Positions 1 through 6,894 of a DNA stretch of 64,000 bases are shown here, one piece after another. The notes beneath the pieces are model-generated. The model was not told the DNA's origin. It did not search any database and saw only the letters and a program-made list of their open reading frames with translations. Position 1 is the first letter of the stretch. The number at the start of each line of letters is the position of its first letter. The stretch lies in NCBI RefSeq assembly GCF_003013395.1, contig NZ_PXZM01000001.1:141279-205278 (forward strand), in the 5' to 3' direction. The position numbers were made by a program, and so were the translations under genes. This DNA is from Brevibacillus fortis (GTDB lineage: Bacteria; Bacillota; Bacilli; Brevibacillales; Brevibacillaceae).

Positions 1-484
1 GGAAGAGAAAGGGATATCCCTTGATTTCCTTTTGGTGATAGACTTTGTCTTCTCCGCTGAATTGGTAGAAGCTATCGAACAACTCTTCTTCCGTTGTGCC
101 GTTTGGCCATGTACTTTGTGCAAGCGTTTGGGGATTCTTCCACTTCGGCACATAAAACTCATGATTACCGATGCTGTACCAGACGTTGTCAGGGTAAGGA
201 TTTTTATCGAGCACATCTTGCACGGCTTGATATTCAAAATCATAGCCGCGAGGAGTAATATCACCGTTAATAATCAGCGCTTCGGACTTTGGATTTTCCT
301 CATTGATGTCTTGCAAAACGTGATCAAAATCTCGGAGGTCTCCTTGGATGTCACTGATCACGTCAAATGTCATCGTCATCTTTTTCTTAGAAAATTTGTC
401 ATTTGCATGAGCGGAATCAACGACTGGCAGGATTCCACTCAACAAGATGGCAGAAGCAGCTAAACTTGATACCATTTTTTTCAT
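1..484 (-). CDS. Secreted metallophosphoesterase (partial, C-terminus off the left edge)
   Basis: Reading leftwards from the ATG at 484, the protein starts with Met-Lys-Lys and a hydrophobic signal peptide ending near Ala-His-Ala, so it is probably exported. The mature part has the opening motifs of calcineurin-like phosphoesterases: a D-x-Q segment (VISDIQGD), then GDI (INGDITPRG), then GNHE (IGNHEFY). The sequence runs off the window after about 161 residues, so the C-terminal His motifs cannot be seen. A GAGGAG ribosome site lies 9 nt before the ATG. The substrate is unknown; an upstream Pho-box suggests a role in phosphate scavenging. Confidence 0.85.
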   Translation of the reverse strand, partial: MKKMVSSLAASAILLSGILPVVDSAHANDKFSKKKMTMTFDVISDIQGDLRDFDHVLQDINEENPKSEALIINGDITPRGYDFEYQAVQDVLDKNPYPDNVWYSIGNHEFYVPKWKNPQTLAQSTWPNGTTEEELFDSFYQFSGEDKVYHQKEIKGYPFLF

Positions 485-603
485 AACGGATCTCTCCTCA
501 TCTGTTTTTCGGTCACGACGCCCATCCGATTTACCAATATTATCCGAATATCATTCCGCCTTTCTGTTGTTTCCTGTTTGTTTTGTTGTTTTTTACACCA
601 TAA

Positions 604-646
604 ATAGTAGATGTCCAACATAAAGAAAACGTTAAAACAACATTAA
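604..646 (-). promoter_or_regulatory. Candidate PhoP-activated promoter (three PhoP boxes plus -10)
   Basis: On the minus strand, TTAATG (641-646), TTAACG (630-635) and TTTATG (619-624) repeat with an exact 11 bp period, fitting the Bacillus PhoP-box pattern TT(A/T/C)A(C/T)A with 5 bp spacers. A -10-like TACTAT follows at 604-609, 9 nt after the last box, with no good -35. That is the layout of PhoP-activated promoters. It faces the phosphoesterase gene. The match was read by eye. Confidence 0.6.
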
Positions 647-749
647 GATTGCTAGAATGGAGCAAAAAGGTACTTAATACCTGCCTGATTATAGAAAAAA
701 AGGCACACCTAGACTTTGTTGATCGTCTCAGGGAAATCCGTAAACAAAA

Positions 750-778
750 GAAAAAAATCCACCCGGTTCGAGTGGACT
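750..778 (-). terminator. Rho-independent terminator of the cysteine-rich regulator gene
   Basis: On the minus strand a TCCAC/GTGGA-based hairpin is followed by a run of seven T, 16 bp after the stop codon at 794. Confidence 0.75.
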
Positions 779-793
779 TTCGTACTAGCTATT

Positions 794-1423
794 TTATTTC
801 GCTTCCTTGATTTGAAACACGCATTTGTCTCCGCCTTTTGCCATGCACGTGGTTTGCTCGACATTGGCTTTCAAGACCCGACGGAACAAGGAGAGCTCAC
901 AGCTACACGCTTGGTTGAATTCACGGGCTACTTGCGAGATTGGGCAATTGAACTCCTGAATCCGATAGCCGTCTCCATTTTCGTCCTTTTCCCATTCCAC
1001 CATGTAGCCTTTATCGTTTTGCAGCTCGGCTAGCTTGGCTACACGATCCTCCAAGTCGCCTTGCATGTGGGAGCGATAAGTCTCTTCTAAGCGATTCTCG
1101 CGGCGCCTAAAGAGCATCTCAATTTTAGACAAACCGTCGATTTCCTTTATGTCTTGTAAAAAATCTAATGTCAAATGAGAATAATTGCGCGGGAACAGTT
1201 CATCTGCTTCCTGCGACAATGAATAAACATTCGTTGGGCGTCCCATCGCTTGGCGAACAAGCGTAGACTTGATCAAATTATCTCTCTCCAGGGTGTTCAA
1301 ATGACGTCGTACCGCCATTTCAGTAATCCCTAGCTCGACGGCCATGTCGCTGACAGGGAGTGAACCTTTGACCTTGAGCATGTGCAGGATTTGATCACGA
1401 GTGGACGTTCCTTCGTTTGTCAT
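794..1423 (-). CDS. SufR-like HTH regulator with C-terminal cysteine cluster
   Basis: The 209-residue protein begins with a DeoR/ArsR-type winged helix-turn-helix (about residues 8-60, with the recognition segment MAVRRHLNTLE) and ends in a cysteine-rich domain. The five cysteines are spaced C-x12-C-x-C-x17-C-x7-C, starting at the NCPI motif. This resembles the Fe-S or metal-binding tail of SufR-like regulators, whose canonical spacing is somewhat different. ATG 1423 was preferred over the GTG at 1432 because the GGA-type ribosome site is too close to the GTG. A single-gene unit with its own promoter and terminator. Ligand and target genes are unknown. Confidence 0.8.
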   Translation of the reverse strand: MTNEGTSTRDQILHMLKVKGSLPVSDMAVELGITEMAVRRHLNTLERDNLIKSTLVRQAMGRPTNVYSLSQEADELFPRNYSHLTLDFLQDIKEIDGLSKIEMLFRRRENRLEETYRSHMQGDLEDRVAKLAELQNDKGYMVEWEKDENGDGYRIQEFNCPISQVAREFNQACSCELSLFRRVLKANVEQTTCMAKGGDKCVFQIKEAK

Positions 1424-1446
1424 ACGTATCACCGTCCTTTCTCCCT

Positions 1447-1481
1447 ATTGTAGTGGATGTAGACGTTTTAGTAAACAAACG
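1447..1481 (-). promoter_or_regulatory. Sigma-A promoter with overlapping inverted repeat
   Basis: Minus-strand -35 TTTACT (1470-1475), 17 bp spacer, -10 TACAAT (1447-1452). An inverted repeat CGTTT-N8-AAACG (1464-1481) covers the -35, so it could be the operator by which the downstream SufR-like regulator controls itself. Autoregulation is inferred from position only. Confidence 0.5.
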
Positions 1482-1533
1482 AAAGTCTTTTGTATAAAAT
1501 ATCCGCTACATGGTAATGGAATGAAACCACTTT

Positions 1534-1968
1534 TTAAAACAGTTCTTTTTTCAAGAAGGCTCTCACCTGTGGTTCAAACTGACGAATGGTACCGGCAGCT
1601 TCCTCTACCAGGCTGTACATTTCATTGACCGGTACACTTGTATAATCGTTGACCAGATGCTTGCGGAAATCGGTCACACGTGTCAGGATCAAAGCCTGTT
1701 CATCCGTGATGACTTGCTCATCTCGCAAAATTTCCACGATGTCGCTGTAGCTTCCTGGATCTCGCATAATGAATCCATCGATCAGCGCGTTTCCGACATC
1801 CACTATTCCTTCGATAGACAAGTGCAGGGCTCGCTCCATCGCTGCAACAGCTACTTCATCCGCCAAAACCGCTTTGGCTCCTCGTTCGCTGAGCTTGTCC
1901 AACAGATCAAGCATACGAGACATATGTTCCAATACTTGGTCGATTCGTTTTGTATTCACGTCGTACAT
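1534..1968 (-). CDS. yutE: DUF86/HepT-like protein, YutE family
   Basis: A 144-residue all-helical protein of the DUF86/HepT-like group. It carries the signature segment GNALIDGFIMRDPGSYSD (roughly residues 56-73) that I recall from B. subtilis YutE. Active HepT RNase toxins use an Rx4HxY motif; here the matching stretch reads R-K-H-L-V-N-D-Y, so Asn replaces the catalytic His. No MntA-type nucleotidyltransferase partner lies beside it. ATG 1968 has an ideal AAGGAG site 6 nt away. It follows a tiny membrane protein gene by only 10 bp, so the two are probably co-translated. Confidence 0.75.
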   Translation of the reverse strand: MYDVNTKRIDQVLEHMSRMLDLLDKLSERGAKAVLADEVAVAAMERALHLSIEGIVDVGNALIDGFIMRDPGSYSDIVEILRDEQVITDEQALILTRVTDFRKHLVNDYTSVPVNEMYSLVEEAAGTIRQFEPQVRAFLKKELF

Positions 1969-1978
1969 ATATTTCTCC

Positions 1979-2086
1979 TTACTTTCGCTTTTTTGCTTTG
2001 CGTTTTGAGTAATAAACGGTAAACACAAATGTTAGCACCAGGACGAGAAGCACCAATTCCCCTTCCTGCAAATAGGAATTGCTCAC
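1979..2086 (-). CDS. Small single-pass membrane protein (35 aa)
   Basis: A GTG-started ORF with a good AAGAGGTG ribosome site 6 nt upstream encodes 35 residues: a short polar N-terminus, one hydrophobic helix (about residues 11-26, rich in Leu and Val) and a highly basic tail ending KRKAKKRK. The stop is 10 bp before the start of the YutE-family gene, and the ribosome site of that gene lies in this gap. This arrangement, plus the typical transmembrane layout, argues for a real gene. No function can be assigned. Confidence 0.6.
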   Translation of the reverse strand: MSNSYLQEGELVLLVLVLTFVFTVYYSKRKAKKRK

Positions 2087-2210
2087 CGGTTTCACCTCTT
2101 TTCATCCCTCAGTATACCAAATTTGTACGACCTGTCACGAATCGAGTATGACTTTGTGATACAATGATGGGGTGAATTTTTGCCGGCAAGCATAAGGGGA
2201 GGAACATACT

Positions 2211-3185
2211 GTGGAACGCGAATTGGCTCTGGAAATTGTGCGGGTAACGGAAATGGCTGCACTCGCCTCTTCTCACTGGATGGGACGTGGGAAAAAGAAT
2301 GAAGCAGATGGAGCAGCGACCAGCGCCATGCGCGCCATGTTTGACACGATCAACATGAGGGGTACGGTCGTCATTGGCGAAGGTGAGCTGGATGAGGCCC
2401 CCATGCTCTATATCGGTGAAAAGCTCGGTAACCCGGAAGCAGGCGGACCTGAGGTAGATGTAGCGGTTGATCCGCTAGAAGGAACGACGATTGTCGCCAA
2501 GGGTCACAACAATGCCATGTCTGTTATCGCCGTTGGCGACCGTGGAACACTGTTGCATGCACCAGACATGTACATGATGAAAATGGCCGTCGGCAAACGT
2601 GCTGCCGGACAAATCAACCTTTACGATCCCGTGGATAAAATGATAGAGGTTGTAGCAAAAGCAAACAACAAGCGCGTACAAGATGTGACTGTCATTATTC
2701 AGGAACGCGACCGTCACCAGGCGATTATTGACGCCGTTCGTGAAAAGGGTGCAAGAGTGAAGCTTTTTGGAGATGGCGATGTGGGTGCTGCGATTGCTGC
2801 TTGTCTTCCGCAAACAGGGATTGACCTATTCTTGGGTATCGGTGGTGCTCCAGAGGGCGTGATCAGTGCCGCGGCGATCAAGTGTCTGGGTGGCGACATG
2901 CAAGCCCAGCTGAAGCCGCAAAACGACATCGAGCGCGAGCGCTGCATCAAGATGGGTCTCGACAATCCAGAGCAGCTCTTGACGCTGAACGATCTGGTCA
3001 AAGGGGACGACGCCATTTTTGCGGCAACAGGCGTCTCGGACGGAGAGCTGTTGCAAGGTGTGCGCTACCTCGGTGATGATATGGTGGAAACTCATTCGAT
3101 CGTCATGCGTGCCAAAACCAAAACCATTCGCTTTGTCCGCGCTGTACACAATACCGAACACAAACCAAATCTTTTATGGAAGTAG
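2211..3185 (+). CDS. glpX: Fructose-1,6-bisphosphatase, class II
   Basis: The 324-residue protein matches GlpX in length and motifs. GEGELDEAP (about 56-64) and DPLEGT (87-92) bind the catalytic metals in this inositol-phosphatase-like fold, and GIGGAPEG lies in the C-terminal half. It removes the 1-phosphate of fructose-1,6-bisphosphate in gluconeogenesis, in the cytoplasm. The start is GTG with the strong site AAGGGGAGG. The next gene begins 12 bp after the stop, so the two form an operon ending at the 3475-3505 terminator. Confidence 0.95.
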   Translation: MERELALEIVRVTEMAALASSHWMGRGKKNEADGAATSAMRAMFDTINMRGTVVIGEGELDEAPMLYIGEKLGNPEAGGPEVDVAVDPLEGTTIVAKGHNNAMSVIAVGDRGTLLHAPDMYMMKMAVGKRAAGQINLYDPVDKMIEVVAKANNKRVQDVTVIIQERDRHQAIIDAVREKGARVKLFGDGDVGAAIAACLPQTGIDLFLGIGGAPEGVISAAAIKCLGGDMQAQLKPQNDIERERCIKMGLDNPEQLLTLNDLVKGDDAIFAATGVSDGELLQGVRYLGDDMVETHSIVMRAKTKTIRFVRAVHNTEHKPNLLWK

Positions 3186-3197
3186 AGGGAGACCTAT

Positions 3198-3467
3198 ATG
3201 GCAAATGAATTGTTCTACTTGTACGACGATGCTGAGGATACTCGTACACGCTTTGTCAGCTTTACGGGAGAAGCTACGCGTTTTGACCTCGCGATTACAA
3301 CGTCCAACCGATTTTATGGGAAAGCGATTGTCATCAACATTCAAAATGGACGTTCCGCTATTATTGGACATGATGATCTGGAAGAAGAAGGCTATCTGGA
3401 ATTTGCGTTCAACTTGAACGAGCGTGAAGCAGAAGAATTGAAAGCATTTTTGGAAACAGCCATTTAA
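3198..3467 (+). CDS. DUF3055/SAV0927-family protein
   Basis: An 89-residue acidic cytoplasmic protein with no signal peptide or membrane segment. It looks like the DUF3055 (SAV0927) family, small single-domain proteins common in Bacilli with unknown function. It sits 12 bp behind glpX and ahead of a strong terminator, so it is expressed with the gluconeogenic enzyme; whether this reflects a shared role is unknown. Confidence 0.75.
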   Translation: MANELFYLYDDAEDTRTRFVSFTGEATRFDLAITTSNRFYGKAIVINIQNGRSAIIGHDDLEEEGYLEFAFNLNEREAEELKAFLETAI

Positions 3468-3474
3468 TTCACCA

Positions 3475-3505
3475 AAGGAAGAGCGATTGCAGCTCTTCCT
3501 TTTTC
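3475..3505 (+). terminator. Terminator of the glpX operon
   Basis: Perfect GGAAGAGC/GCTCTTCC stem with a 6-nt loop followed by five T, directly after the DUF3055 stop codon. Confidence 0.9.
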
Positions 3506-3651
3506 TGTGAAAAAGGTCCCCTCTCATGGGAGAGCGAATATTTGTAACCCCGCCCATTTCCTGCCGGACAATGCTCCTTACAGGCGAATGCCTCGTATAC
3601 TGCTACTGCACAGATGCACAGACAGATAACGAGAGGAGTGCCATTCGCACA

Positions 3652-4068
3652 ATGCAACCTAATCCATATGACCAAAACCAATACGATGAAACTCAATATG
3701 ATTCAAACGAATACGATCAAAACCAATTTGTCCCTGCACAATATGACCAGCCACCTTATTACCCAGGAGACCAGGATTATCAATACATTCCTGAAGATCA
3801 GGCTCATCCAGTCTTTTTCCGAAGAAGACAAGGTCCTGAAGTGGTTGTCGTCCCACAGCCATATCCTTGGTGGGGATGCAATACATGCTGGCCTGGTTAC
3901 TGGCCCACATGGGGAGGCTGGCCTGGTGGATGGGGTTCCGCCCCCGGTGGCTGGGGTTCCGCCCCCGGTGGCTGGGGTGGAGCCCCCGGTGGCTGGGGTG
4001 GAACGCCCGGTGGTTGGGGTGGTTCACCCGGTGGTTGGGGTGGTTCACCCGGTGGTTGGGGCGGTTAA
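3652..4068 (+). CDS. Low-complexity protein with PGGWGxx heptapeptide repeats
   Basis: The 138-residue product has three parts: an N-terminal stretch of Tyr-Asp-Gln/Asn repeats (NPYDQNQYDETQYDSN), a middle segment with a Trp/Cys/Pro-rich core (PWWGCNTCWPGY), and a C-terminal tail of about seven tandem PGGWGSA/PGGWGGS heptads. Such composition is typical of spore-coat or surface proteins, but no family is recognised. The nearest ribosome site (GAGAGGAG at 3631-3638) is 13 nt from this ATG; an in-frame ATT at 3643 is closer, so the exact start is uncertain. A terminator follows directly. Confidence 0.75.
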   Translation: MQPNPYDQNQYDETQYDSNEYDQNQFVPAQYDQPPYYPGDQDYQYIPEDQAHPVFFRRRQGPEVVVVPQPYPWWGCNTCWPGYWPTWGGWPGGWGSAPGGWGSAPGGWGGAPGGWGGTPGGWGGSPGGWGGSPGGWGG

Positions 4069-4082
4069 TAGATTGAAAAACG

Positions 4083-4112
4083 AAAAGAGCCCTGACATAT
4101 AGGGCTCTTTTT
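4083..4112 (+). terminator. Terminator after the heptapeptide-repeat gene
   Basis: AAAGAGCCCT/AGGGCTCTTT stem, 6-nt loop and T run. The A run on the other side means it could also serve the convergent yutD gene. Confidence 0.85.
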
Positions 4113-4139
4113 CTATGCTTCTTTTATTCTGTTTCGTTT

Positions 4140-4769
4140 TTAGGAATCACGCTTCGGCTGATTTGGCCCTGTTGGGACTTTATCGCGTTCACGATTGGGT
4201 CTCAATTGATTGGGACGGCGCTCACGTGAGCCGGAATCTTTGCCATTTTTATCGGGTCGATCCTTTTGAAACTTTGGTTTCTCACCGCGATCGTTTCTCC
4301 CTGCCCCATTGCGATCAGCGGCAGCATTGTTTTGGCGATCCTGTTTATTTTGACGAGGGTGGTAGCGTCTGCGTTCTTTTCGTTCGACATAGGGTGAAGA
4401 GCCACCCTCTTCACGGGGAATGTCCTGACGGATATCAATGATGACATCAAAGGCAGCTTCGTCTTGCCCGCTTTGGTCGTCACTGTTGCCGACATTTGCT
4501 TTTACCTTGCGCAAAACGAAGTACGGACAACCAAAATTGCAGAACTCATGCAGGTACTCATCCAAAGCGGCGATCCGCTGCTCGAACGGTACTTTGCGAT
4601 TAGCGTCAGTATAAAACCCACGAAGACGAAGCTGACCATAGCCCCAGTCCCCTACAATATAATCGTACTTGTCGAGGATGTCGCTATAGCGCTCCTTGAA
4701 CGCTTCAAGGTTCCAGCCGTCTCGATTTACTTCCATGACTTCATAAGTACCGGCTTGCGTGCGAATCAA
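4140..4769 (-). CDS. yutD: YutD family protein with basic disordered tail
   Basis: The first ~120 residues match the YutD family (Glu-Ala-Phe-Lys-x-Arg region, then DYIVGDWGYGQLRLRGFY, then a Cys-containing EFCNFGCPYFVL segment). A long Arg/Asn/Gln/Asp-rich, probably unfolded tail of some 90 residues follows. The start is taken as TTG at 4769, because AAGGAGG lies 8 nt upstream. ATG codons at 4790 and 4805 lack good ribosome sites, and a -10-like TATGAT lies just upstream of them. The family function is unknown. Confidence 0.8.
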   Translation of the reverse strand: MIRTQAGTYEVMEVNRDGWNLEAFKERYSDILDKYDYIVGDWGYGQLRLRGFYTDANRKVPFEQRIAALDEYLHEFCNFGCPYFVLRKVKANVGNSDDQSGQDEAAFDVIIDIRQDIPREEGGSSPYVERKERRRYHPRQNKQDRQNNAAADRNGAGRNDRGEKPKFQKDRPDKNGKDSGSRERRPNQLRPNRERDKVPTGPNQPKRDS

Positions 4770-4893
4770 ACTCGCTTCCTCCTTACGCATGTATACTATG
4801 TCCATCTTATCATATTTCACGCAACATGAGCTAAAATTCCCACGATAACTGCCATGTGCCTTTGGACATTCTATCGTGTAGGGGGTGTTACCA

Positions 4894-5820
4894 TTGAAAA
4901 AGACATGGTTGTATCCTGCAATTGCAGGTATTGTGCTCTTGGCTTCTGGTTGTAACAACAATGCTGCGCCTAATTACACACATCCGAACAGGACAATGTC
5001 GAATCAAGCCGCGCCGTACACCAGAAACTTTGATGGAATGCACGTCCGTAACTACGATGGCATGGGCTTGAATAACTTTGACTGGTTCAATGCCGACAAC
5101 AATAATGGCGTACGTTCCAACAATTTTGACGGTCGTCACGTCCGCAATGGAATGGGACTCAACAACGACGGAATAAACAATGGCATGTTCCCGAATGGTA
5201 CTCCACGGGCAAATGTGAACAACTACAACGCCTACACGAGCGGCATGAGACCGTACAATGCCTTTACGGATCAAAAAGCTGGTATGGGGACAGCAGGTGT
5301 TTACAATACACCAACTGGAAGACACCATTCCATTTATCAGCAGCAAGCTTGGAACCGCGGTGGAGCTGGAATCATGCAAACCGGAATGCCTCGAATGGGC
5401 TATGCGCAGACTGACCGTCAGCATATGAAAACTGCCAATGCAACAAACGTCTATGTAGATCGCGATGCGTTGGCAAAAGCTGTAGGGAATGTCACTGCCA
5501 GTTGCCCTGGCGTCCAGCGCTCAACCGTCTTGGTAACGGATAAAGAAGTTTTTGTGGGTCTGCACACACAAGGAGCAGATGGGCACACAGCGAAAAAACA
5601 GGCAAGAATGAACGCCGAATCGGTTTCACCACGCTACTATAGAGTGTATGTAACCGATAACCCAAATGATATCCAGGAAATCGCTCGTGTAGCAAGTCGC
5701 TCCAGCAACGTGAGTACAGCGCGTACAGAAGATGCGAAAAGCATTGATACGCTCGTCAAGCGTATGGGGGGAACATCCCATAACGTGAAGGCTACTCACA
5801 AAGGTACAACCAGTCGCTAA
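4894..5820 (+). CDS. YhcN/YlaJ-family sporulation lipoprotein
   Basis: The protein starts at TTG 4894 (AGGGGG 8 nt upstream) with a lipoprotein signal peptide ending in the lipobox LASGC. About 150 residues of Asn-rich imperfect repeats follow (NFDGMHVRN, NYDGMGLNN, NFDGRHVRN). The C-terminal ~120 residues form the YhcN/YlaJ domain found in forespore membrane lipoproteins (from NVYVDRDALAKAV to the end). It is divergent from yutD and has a shared convergent terminator with lipA. The repeat-rich linker is longer than usual for the family. Confidence 0.85.
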   Translation: MKKTWLYPAIAGIVLLASGCNNNAAPNYTHPNRTMSNQAAPYTRNFDGMHVRNYDGMGLNNFDWFNADNNNGVRSNNFDGRHVRNGMGLNNDGINNGMFPNGTPRANVNNYNAYTSGMRPYNAFTDQKAGMGTAGVYNTPTGRHHSIYQQQAWNRGGAGIMQTGMPRMGYAQTDRQHMKTANATNVYVDRDALAKAVGNVTASCPGVQRSTVLVTDKEVFVGLHTQGADGHTAKKQARMNAESVSPRYYRVYVTDNPNDIQEIARVASRSSNVSTARTEDAKSIDTLVKRMGGTSHNVKATHKGTTSR

Positions 5821-5840
5821 AGTCCTCTCCCCCATATAAT

Positions 5841-5890
5841 GAAAAACCCCCTCTTTTCCGCTCATGCAGGGCGGGTGAGGGGGGGATTTA
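5841..5890. terminator. Bidirectional terminator between the spore lipoprotein gene and lipA
   Basis: A CCCCCTC/GAGGGGG stem flanked by an A run on one side and a T-rich stretch on the other lies between the two convergent stop codons. Confidence 0.75.
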
Positions 5891-6793
5891 TTATTGCGCT
5901 TTCGGCATGGATTCTTTCGCAATCGTTTCCTTTGCGGCACTCGCCTGCTCGTGAGCGTGATACGAGCTGCGTACCAACGGACCTGACTCCACGTGACTAA
6001 AGCCACGCTTCATGCCTTCTTCCTTCAAGCGAGCGAATTCATCTGGATGGTAAAACTTTTCTACCTTCAAATGCTTCTTGGTCGGTTGCAAATACTGACC
6101 AATCGTCATGATATTGACGTCGACAGAACGCAGGTCATCCATCGTTTCGATGATTTCCTCCATCGTCTCGCCTACACCAATCATCAGACTGGACTTCGTC
6201 GGAATGTTCGGCTGGAATTCTTTTGCCTTTTTCAACAGTTCCAGCGTCCGATCGTACTTAGCTCTTGCCCGTACGCGATCTGACATCCGGCGAACTGCCT
6301 CAATGTTGTGGTTCAGTACGTCAGGCTTTGCGTCCATGACCACTTTTAAGGCATCCCAGTTCCCCATAAAATCAGGAATCAATACTTCGACCGAGGCAAA
6401 CGGCAGTCGACGACGGATCGCACGAATCGTATCGGCAAAAATCTGTGCGCCTCCATCTGCCAAATCATCACGAGCAACGGAAGTAACAACCACGTGCTTC
6501 AATCGCATTTGTTCGGCTGCTTCTGCTACGCGTTCTGGTTCAGCCGTATCCAGCTCCGTCGGCAGTCCGGTTTTTACTGCACAAAACCGACAGGCTCGGG
6601 TACATATATCGCCCAAAATCATGAAAGTTGCTGTACCGCTTGCCCAGCATTCATGAATGTTGGGGCATTTCGCTTCTTCACAAACGGTATGTAGCGTCTT
6701 CGTGCGCATGGTTTGCTTAAGCTCTTTAAAGCTGGCTAGTTCTGATCCTGAAACAAGGTTGATCTTGAGCCACTCCGGCTTGCGTTGCGTCAT
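5891..6793 (-). CDS. lipA: Lipoyl synthase
   Basis: A 300-residue radical SAM enzyme that inserts two sulfurs into octanoyl groups on lipoyl proteins. The auxiliary cluster cysteines are at 38, 43 and 49 (C-x4-C-x5-C) and the radical SAM CxxxCxxC at 64, 68 and 71. The conserved RSSY motif, which supplies the serine ligand of the auxiliary cluster, lies near the C-terminus. ATG 6793 has GAGGAG 8 nt upstream; the GTG at 6802 is too close to that site. Monocistronic. In B. subtilis this gene (yutB) also lies in the yut/yun region. Confidence 0.97.
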   Translation of the reverse strand: MTQRKPEWLKINLVSGSELASFKELKQTMRTKTLHTVCEEAKCPNIHECWASGTATFMILGDICTRACRFCAVKTGLPTELDTAEPERVAEAAEQMRLKHVVVTSVARDDLADGGAQIFADTIRAIRRRLPFASVEVLIPDFMGNWDALKVVMDAKPDVLNHNIEAVRRMSDRVRARAKYDRTLELLKKAKEFQPNIPTKSSLMIGVGETMEEIIETMDDLRSVDVNIMTIGQYLQPTKKHLKVEKFYHPDEFARLKEEGMKRGFSHVESGPLVRSSYHAHEQASAAKETIAKESMPKAQ

Positions 6794-6894
6794 AGGGCTC
6801 ACTCCTCATGTGACATCATGGTACAAGACAATAACAATCTCCATTATAGAGGTTGGATTTCGGAGGGGCAACCTCTTTCCTGCCCCGGAAACAA

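Noticed and set aside
3614..4102. Second and third reading frames over the Gly-Trp heptads, also open on both strands
   Set aside because: They are by-products of the 21-bp DNA repeat; only the frame from 3652 has sensible composition and a following terminator.
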